Positions 36,530 through 45,600 of a stretch of DNA of 64,000 nt are shown here, piece by piece (the stretch's first letter is position 1; the number at the start of each line of letters is the position of its first letter). A model generated the notes under the pieces. The model saw only the letters and a program-made list of their open reading frames with translations. It did no database searches and was not told the origin of the DNA. The position numbers and the translations under genes were made by a program. This DNA comes from Bacteroidota bacterium (GTDB lineage Bacteria > Bacteroidota > Bacteroidia > AKYH767-A > 2013-40CM-41-45), in contig JADJSV010000002.1 of NCBI GenBank assembly GCA_016711505.1, positions 434,001 to 498,000 of the forward strand, in the 5' to 3' direction.

Positions 36530-36600
36530 ATCCTAGTATCCTAGTATCCTATAATCCTATAATCCTATAATCCTAATATCCTATAATCCATTAATCCTAA
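36530..36600. repeat. Nine tandem copies of an 8-base word, ATCCTATA
   Basis: Starting at 36530 the units read ATCCTAGT twice, ATCCTATA three times, ATCCTAAT, ATCCTATA, ATCCATTA and a partial ATCCTAA, with an exact 8-base period. They lie immediately beyond the terminator of giant gene 1. Slippage-type array; no coding. Confidence 0.92.
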
Positions 36601-36602
36601 TC

Positions 36603-36641
36603 AAAAAGGGGTGTCAAGCCTCTGCCTAACACCCCCTTTTT
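36603..36641 (-). terminator. Terminator of giant gene 1
   Basis: AAAAAGGGGTGT (36603-36614) faces ACACCCCCTTTTT (36629-36641) with a single extra C and a 14-base loop. On the minus strand the stem is followed by the A-run complement (T's), 18 bases after the stop codon of giant 1. Confidence 0.75.
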
Positions 36642-36658
36642 CATAATGCTCATTGATT

Positions 36659-39600
36659 CTATCTGACAACAATTCTTGTTGTCTTTGTTACCACCTCATC
36701 AGCCGATAATGTAACCATATAAACTCCTTTGGTCACTCCGGTAATATCAAATTCTCTCGTGTTCATTCCGGTTTCAGAAGTGAATACTTCATTTGAAATG
36801 ATGTTCCCAATAAGATCAGTGATCCTGATCAGATATTTCGTTTCAGTTTCTGAATTGAACGTTACAAGAATTTTTCCTGAAGTTGGATTTGGATATACTA
36901 CTATTTCAGAGTCGGTGATCTCAATTTCATCGGCAACAGTCCGACACGACAGGTTCACTGCAACATTCAATTGTCCCGGTTGTGAAGGTCCGCATAAGCT
37001 GTTAGCATTTGCACGAATTATTGAAGAAGGATTCAGCGATGTATTGTAATTGACTACTGCGCTTGTTCCCGAAGGTGAAATTGATGCGCCACCTGTAACT
37101 GACCATGAATACGAAGTCGCACCTGAAACCGGTGCAATGTTATAAGCAACGGATGAATTTGTTTTACAGACAGACGTAGGGCCGCTGATCACAGGAGCCG
37201 CAGGACGTGATGTAATTGTGAAACACCGCGCAGGTCCTGTTCCACAGGCACTGTTTGCAGAAACGCAGATCGTTGACGAATTGGATGTGAATGCAGGCGT
37301 AAATCTGACGTTAATAGACAATCCGTTTGGTGCAGTAGAAAGAATCGTAACACCTGCCGGAACTGTCCAGTTATAAGACGTTGCCGTTGGTACCGGAGCA
37401 ATTGAATATGTAACCTCTGATAGTCCGCAAACGCCGCTTCCCGGTCCTGATATCGATCCAGGTTGAGCAGGAGTAGAGTTCACAGCGAATGAACGCGAAT
37501 ACGAACCACAACTGTTTGCATCAGTAATAGTAACCATTCCTGAAGTCCATGCCGGACCAAAGTTGATGGTCGCTGTTGTAGTAGATGCAGTCGTAACTGT
37601 AGATGCAACTGTTGCATCACCTGTAACTGACCATGTATAAGATGTTGCACCAACAACAGTATTCATTGTATAGACTCCTGTTCCGCCTGCACAGACAAAC
37701 GTCGGACCTGTAACCGGATTAGAGTGAGCAGGGATACCTGTGATTGTCATACCGCGGACAGCACTTGATCCTTTACAGTTCACACTGCGAACTTGAATTG
37801 AACCTTGTCCGAAGTTCGAAGGAATGCTGACTTGTATCGTATTTGTTCCTTGTCCATTTACAATAGATGCACCTGTACCTGTTATTGTCCAGTTGAAACT
37901 TGTTGCATTAGGTGCAGAAGTGGAATACGTATGTATTCCCGGACCACATGGTAGTACCGGACCTGCAATTACAGCAGGAACCGGAGGCGCCACTGTGTTC
38001 ACAGGAATGTTCAGACAAGATGTTGCAGAAGTGCCGCAAACATTTACAGCAGCTACACAAATAAATCCGTTAGCATATGCAGGACCAAAAGCTACAGTGA
38101 TACTGTTTGAAGTTGAAGACCCTGTTGCTCCTGTAGGAAGTGTCCAGATATACGAAGATGCTCCCGGAACCGGTGTCACCGAATAAACAATTCCTGATGT
38201 ACTTCGGCATGCACCTGCCGGACCGGAAATGGATCCCGGAACAATGATCGAACCACCTGTTGTGTTAACAACAGCACTGGTTGAAGCAGTACATCCCTGG
38301 CTATCTGTAACTGTAACTGAATAATTTCCACCCGTTAGATTATTTGCTGTTTGAGTTGTCTGTCCATTTGACCATAGATAACTATAGCTACCCGAACCAC
38401 CGCTTGCATTTGCTGTGGCTGAGCCATCGCTTGATGAACATGATGAAGGTGTAGTCGTTGTTAGTACTTCAACTTTTGTTGGTTGAGTCAGTGTAAGTGA
38501 AATTTCAGATGCACATCCATTGGCATCAATAACAGTGTAAGCCATCGTACCCGCAAACTGCGCGAAAGTACCTGTGCCGCTGTATGGTGATGTACCGCCA
38601 CTTGCTGTCACATCAACTAATGTTGAACCTCCGAAACATGATATAGAAGTACTGTTCGAAGCAGCCGCAATTAATTGCGACGGTTCGGTTACAGTGATCA
38701 TTGTAGATGTAGAACATCCGTTTGCATCAGTGAGAGTATAGTTATACATGCCTGCACCAACATTGAAATCTCCCGTTCCTGAATATGGTTCAACACCACC
38801 GGAACCGGAAACAGAAATGGTAGTTTCACCACCATAACATGCGATAGCTGTTGCGGAAGAGGATGCAACAAACTGTGCAGGTTCAGTTATTGTGAGAGTA
38901 ACTTCAGAAGTACAACCTTTTGCATCTGTTACAACAAAAGTTTGTGTTCCAGCCGTTACAGTATGAGCGCCATCGCCGGAGTAAGGCGATGTTCCACCAC
39001 TTGCCGTGATGGTAACTGTTGTTGTGCCGCCATAACAATTGATATTTCCCTGTGAAGTTGATAGAGTTAATGATTCATCTACCGTCAACACTCCCGGTTC
39101 ATATACGAGAATATAATTGGCAGGAGTATCAGCTTGTACCAGATCACTCGGAACGATCTGATAAGTTCCACCTGCAAGATTACCACTGCCAACATTCACA
39201 TTCATGTTGTCAAGAATAGTAAATACCGGTCCGCTTGCAATCACGTTACTGTCTGCATCTTCGTATTGGTAGATGGAGTTGGTGAACGTGTAAGCCGGTT
39301 GAACACCGTTGCAACCTGCAGTGGTATCGTTTGCTTTTACAGTAAGTGTTTCAGGAACGATCGTAAGTGTTCCTAGTCCGTAAGAGATGTCGAAGTTTTC
39401 CGATAACAATACACCCGGAGCGATCACCCAGTTTCCTACTGTGATACCGGTGATCATGTTCATGGAAGTATAACCAACAATCGAATCATTCGGATCTCCA
39501 TACACATCGAGTGAATCGACGATCAGTACAGCGTATTCGTTTGATTCATCGTTGAAGGTATTGCTGTTCACGGCTTGCTTTCCATTTACGGCTTGCTTAC

Positions 39601-42600
39601 CATTCACTGCTTGTTTACCATTCACTGCTGCTTTACCATTCACGGCTTGCTTACCGTTCACGGCTGCTTTACCATTCACGGCTTGCTTGCCATTGTATAG
39701 TACAGCATTGGTTGAATCGATATGGTAATCGAAGATCGATGCCGGATGTACCGGAATGTAATAGGTCGTGTCGTAAGAGATACTGTTCACTGCTTGTTTT
39801 CCATTGACAGCTTGTTTACCGTTGACAGCCGCTTTTCCGCTGACAAGGAAACTCATGTTCTGGAAATCGGCAGCACTCAGTCCGTTGACGGCTTGTTTAC
39901 CATCGACCAGTACAATTGAAGTTGACATGGCAGACTGATGTTCTTCCGATAATGAATCATGGAATAAAAGTTGTTCGGAAGGATCAATGTTAGAATCATC
40001 GTAAACATATGTGAACTGAATATCTTTTCCATTGATGGCATCACCATAAACCAATGTCATATCGTTTGGTGTGACCATGATCGGCATTCTTTCAATAGTA
40101 AGAACACCATCCACAAACTGATAGTTGAAGATTGCAGAAAGCGCGAGTGACTGCGGATTGGAAAGATCCGTCACCGCAGAGTGACCGCGTCTGAAATATA
40201 AACCGATATCGGAAGTGTTGGTTGCATTGGTAGAGTAGGTAACGTCTGTCAAGCCAAGCGTAGATAAAGTTTGTCCTGTGCTTGCCATTGGAACATCGTT
40301 GATCGTAACATCAAAAGAATAAGCAGGAATGACCTCGCCATATTTTTTGTTAACGCTGTTGATGGTCACTTTTACGTTCTGCGGAATCGTGCTGAGTAAA
40401 TAAATAGAATCACTTACTCCACCATCCAGACCACTTGGAGCGATCGGTGGATTGTAAACCACCAGTGGCGGGTTACCTAAGAAATCAGGAAGTTCCACAG
40501 TAAGTTGATTGCCGACCACTGTAGCCGGAATTGTATCGTATTGGAAGATGACCGAAGCATCAGGAGCAATGTATTCACCATTGATGACAAGCGTGATCGG
40601 TTGTAATCCCGGTGTGAATGCAGAATCTGCTAAATGATAATCATCGATGATCGGGAACGGATTAGCAAATGTCTGCAGCGCAGCATCGGCCTGAATGAAT
40701 CCTGCTCCTGTTGCTGCATCATATCCTGCACCATCCATGTTGATGGCAGTCGATTTCAAGAGTGCTTTCATTTGTGCACCGTTGAATGTTTCGCCTGCAT
40801 AATATTTTTCTTTGGCTTCAATCAAAAGAGCAGCCACACCCGCAGCATGCGGAGCAGCAGCAGAAGTACCGAAGAAGTTAGGGAAAAGATCGTTGTCAAT
40901 ATTCACGCCGCCGAAATTCACAGTTGTATTCACGCCATTCGGAGCGCAGAAGTCAGGCTTCTGTCTGTCGATACCATCGATAAGCACTCCACCTCGTGAA
41001 GAGAAGGAAGCTACTGTCGGAGGATTCACACCATAAACAGGGGTATTAGTATACAACACTGCACCGATCGACATAGCGCTTTCAGCATTTGCCTGTCCGA
41101 TGACAGTTGCTGTTCCCTGATTGTATTCATTGATCACACCTTCACCACGGAAGATGACATATTTGAAACGAACATTGCCAACACCACTCTTGCGGGTGAT
41201 AATGATGTTTGCTCGCGAAGTAACCTTCACAACTAATGGAAGGATCTCACGTGGATCACCATCGATGTTGTTACGATTGACGCCAAACCGACGTGCACCG
41301 AACTGATCGACCAGGAAGATGTCAGGGTCATTCTGAGCACCAACGATCTCACCGATAGAATAGAAATCATCATTCCATTGCAGAGCGATCGTATAAGTTC
41401 CTTTTGGAAGTGTTACGCTTTGATAGAAATCACCACCACCGAAATCGTGTGCAGCACCGGCATAACCGGCAGGGGCTGCGATAGGAGTGAAATTGCCTTC
41501 GTAGGATTTTATTCCGAAGTTACCTGCCGAAGTAAAGTAGTTCACACCTGTAGCAGAAACATCTTCCACAGCTTGTGCAATGACACCATCGCGGAAGAAT
41601 GGTTCAGTGATGTAGGTGATGTCATCGACAATTACTTTACATCCTGAATCACGAAGTGATTTGATGCCATCAGCAAAGTTGCCGGCACTGATGAAACCGG
41701 AACGGAACATCAGTTCAGCATTTGGAGCAACATCATGAATGATCTGCAGCATGGCACGACCTTCATCAGATCCTGTTCCATAAGGATATTCTTCAGAAAC
41801 AATTACGTCTGTGTTGAAATTCGGATTAGCAGCACCCGGAAGATCACCATTCTGAACATCACGTTCAGCAGGAGTAGGGCTACCGAATTTAGTATTGTAA
41901 CTATCAGAAAGTACACCCACTTTTACACCATCACCGGAAACTTTCCAGGCTTGTTTGGCTTTGTGTGACATCTGAGCTGAATCACCTTGCGATGTTGTCA
42001 AACCGGTTGATGCCAGCGCAAAATTTCCATTGATTGGAGTGTAGTATGGCCGGGCATAATTTATCAAAATTGGCAATGAATCGAGCTTCGGTAAATTTGC
42101 GATCGGATACATTCCTGTTATGATCAGAGTAGTGTCGCCATTATCGATCAAACTATTCATGCCATAAGCAGGAGTTTGCAATAAAGCAAGAAGTGTATTG
42201 TACTGACCTACGTTTGCAATTACCTCGATCAATACTTCGCCCTGGATTTCATCTATCTTAAAGATATTATTCGCAGCAGTAGTATCGACGAGAGAATCAG
42301 GATATGAATACAATTGAGTCAACTCAGATCCGATCAGATTATCGATCGTGTCATTCGTTGGTGGTTCATAATATGGAATGATACAATTTGTAACGAATAC
42401 TTTCAGTTCTGTTGTCGCTGTACATCCATTACCATCAGTAACAAAATAATTGTATGTTCCGGTAACAAGGTTCAGAGTATCGCTTCCTGTATAAGTGTAA
42501 GGCGCAACACCATTCAACGGAACAAGATTTACATCACCACTTGTTGCTCCGTTTTCTGCACAAACAAATAACGTATCGCCTGCAGATGTTGTAAGTGATA

Positions 42601-45600
42601 AATTACATACGAAAGAACAGTTAGTACTGAACGATGCACCTGCATCTTTTCCTGCGCTCCAGAAAGTATTCATGTCGTTCACATTGTCAACCTGAATACA
42701 TGAAAGTGAAGGATTTCCTGTTGCATTGAATGAAATCAGGTTTGAATTGTTTCCATTCTGGATATTCAAACTTGAAAGGTTGTTTTGATTTACAAGTAAG
42801 TCCGATAAGCTTGGAGTAGAGGAAAGATCAAGTTCAGTTAAATTATTATTTTGACTTATGAACTGCGTGATACCCGGATTCTGACTCATATCGATTGAAG
42901 TCAAGCCCGGATTGTTTGAAATGTTTAATGTCGATAACAGTGGATTGTTCGTTACATCTAAACTTGTCAATTGATTACCCAGTGCAATAACAACAGTTAA
43001 GTTTGCATTATTTGTTAAGTCAAGTGATGTAATGTTATTGAATGGACATTCAAGCCAGAATAAATTTGTATTTGAGCTGATGTCGATTGTCGTAAGCTGG
43101 TTAATTCTACATACTAATTGTTGAAGTGCAGTATTCGAAGAAACGTCTAATGTTGTTAGTTGATTACTTCCAACATCAAGATAATTCAACTGTGTATTTG
43201 CAGAAACATCAATTGTTGTTAACTGGTTATTATAAACCTGTAAAACCGTTAATGATGTGAAAGCTTCAATTCCGGTCAGATCTGAAATTGACAGGCCGTT
43301 TACATCCATATTACCGTTGAAAGCTAATGCTTCCGAGCATTCAATTTCTAAATTGCTGTTTGTGTTGATGCTTGCATTTGCAAGCAAAGCATTTTTGAAG
43401 TTGACGTCAGGGATATTCACATAGCATACACAATTTGTTCCTGTAACAACTCCACCCGGAGAGACCCAGTTTGATGTCGCACCTTCAAGGTCAAAGTTGT
43501 TCAGTATTGCATTGTTGCCATTGCCGCTTACATCAGTATCATTTATAACACTTACGTTACTTTCATTAGCAAAGCCTTGATTAAAATGAAAGGCAGCAGC
43601 TAATCCGGGTTGAGCACCGATCTCACAGTTCATATTGTCAACGATCTGCGATTGAGATCTGCTAACATTCCAGATTCTGACTTCATCTAATGCACCATCC
43701 AGAAATTCATTACCAAATGATTTTCCGATCTGAAGATTATTTGCAGTCGGAACATTTAAAGTGCCCGGAGTATCTTGTCCGCGTAACACACCATCGGTAT
43801 ATATCGAACGTGTTGTACCATCGTACGTGGCAGCAATGTGATGCCAGTTACCATCAAGTATATTTGGAATCATCACTATAAGATCATTCGCCCACCAGTA
43901 ATTAACCAGTTGTGTTGGTCCGGCAAATCTGATCGCATTAGATTCATTCTGTGTTCCGAAGTTTCCATATCCTATGAATCCTTCGTTGAAGTTAATTGTA
44001 TTTGGTTTGATCCATGCTTCAAGAGTATAAGGGCTGTTGCCGGTTGGAAGATTGTCGACTGTGTTTAATGAAACAAAATCATTAACTCCATCAAAATCCA
44101 GAGCAGCTGCCGGTGTACAACCTGAGTGAGTATTAATATCTGAATCATCACAATCATTATAGTCATTCACAAGGTTTCCAGGTGCAAAGCAAGGAGATGT
44201 AACAACTATAGAGTTATTAGGGTCTCCAAAGCCATCACCATCCAGATCATAATACATTGTACCTGCATAACCACCATTCCAGTTAGAAACGTTGAAGTCT
44301 CCTGAAAGTGAAAAAGAGATCAGTTGACCAATGTTATTGGTCGAAGTAAAATCAGTAAGAATGTTGACTCCTGGATTCTCGGTGTTAGCTGTACCGTGAT
44401 CGAAAGGATAATAATTTATTAAATTCGGTTCATAATAGACATAAGCAGTCATTTTGGATCTGATCTCTGCTTGTGTTTTTGCTACATCCCAGATACGTAC
44501 CTCGTCCATTTTTCCGGAGTACCACTCAAGATTGAAATCAGGCCATCCGCCTAGTCGGCCAACATTAAATCCTGATGTTAAATCTCTGGAGTAAGTGTCA
44601 GTTATGGATTCGTCAACTCTTCCATTTACATAGATCTTATAATTCATCCCTGCTCTTACCACTGCAACATGTGTCCATTGATTGAGCGAGATTGAAGTTG
44701 TTCCGGAAACTACTAAATAACCAGGAGCTCCGGCTTCTGCAAGTTCTAGCATAAGATTTCCGGAATCAAATTTAAGTCCGAACCAATTCCCCGCACCACC
44801 AGATTCACTCGTTCTGTTTGTGATAATATATCCGTTAGTTGTTGCATATGGGTGAATCCATGCTTCAATAGTGAAATCATTTGTTCCAAGATTGAAGTCC
44901 TGCATTTCTACATAGCTGGTAGCACCATCAAATGAAAGTGAATTATTTTCACTGATATTTCCATTACAGTTTTGATCTGTTCCGTCGCAAATTTCAAGAG
45001 CACCGGGACCTTCACTGTAACTATTAGGGCTGCAATCATTACTGAAAAATGAACTTCCACAAGGCGTAGCCGGCAGTACTCCAAAACCATCGTTATCATA
45101 ATCATAATAAGTTGTATGAAGATCATCGCAATCCAGATTATTAACTACATATCCCGGAACAGGAGCAACATCAATGATCTGACTTGCATTGTCTCCAAAT
45201 CCATCACCATCAACATCTGCATAGAAAGTTCCCGGTAAATTACAATTTGTACCTGTAACAACACCGCCACTGGTGATCCAGTTTGAAGTGTTTCCGTCAA
45301 GTGTAAAATTGAAAAGACTTCCATTCCCGTTGAGTGCCGCATCTGCTAACTGATCAATCATTGGTGTTGTGTTATCACTTTCTCCTATACCTTGATTGAA
45401 ATGATAATTGGCCAACAAGTCTGATTGCGGTGCAAGAATTTCACAAGCATAATGATCTGTAATTTCCTGGGCCGTTAATGCTCTTGACCAGATACGAAGT
45501 TCATCCATAGATCCCGGGTAGAATCCTGAAGTTCCTAATCTAGATCCGACATATATTGAACTGCCAAGTCCACCGCCTATTGCAGTAACTGATGCCACAA

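Larger units (their letters stand above)
36291..36658. other. Repeat-rich intergenic region downstream of giant gene 1
   Basis: These 368 bases hold no gene. They contain scattered AATCCCGGTA and CTATAATCC words (36430-36480), nine tandem 8-base repeats (36530-36600) and a terminator hairpin (36603-36641). Confidence 0.6.

Noticed and set aside
39554..39905. Regular repeats resembling a CRISPR array
   Set aside because: The 18-base units are contiguous without spacers, are in frame with a protein, and vary at third codon positions.
40634..41968. Plus-strand open frames of 74-121 aa that recur at 60,409-61,743, apparently conserved antisense proteins
   Set aside because: They lie opposite the duplicated subtilase-coding DNA; their similarity follows from that duplication and they show no independent coding features.
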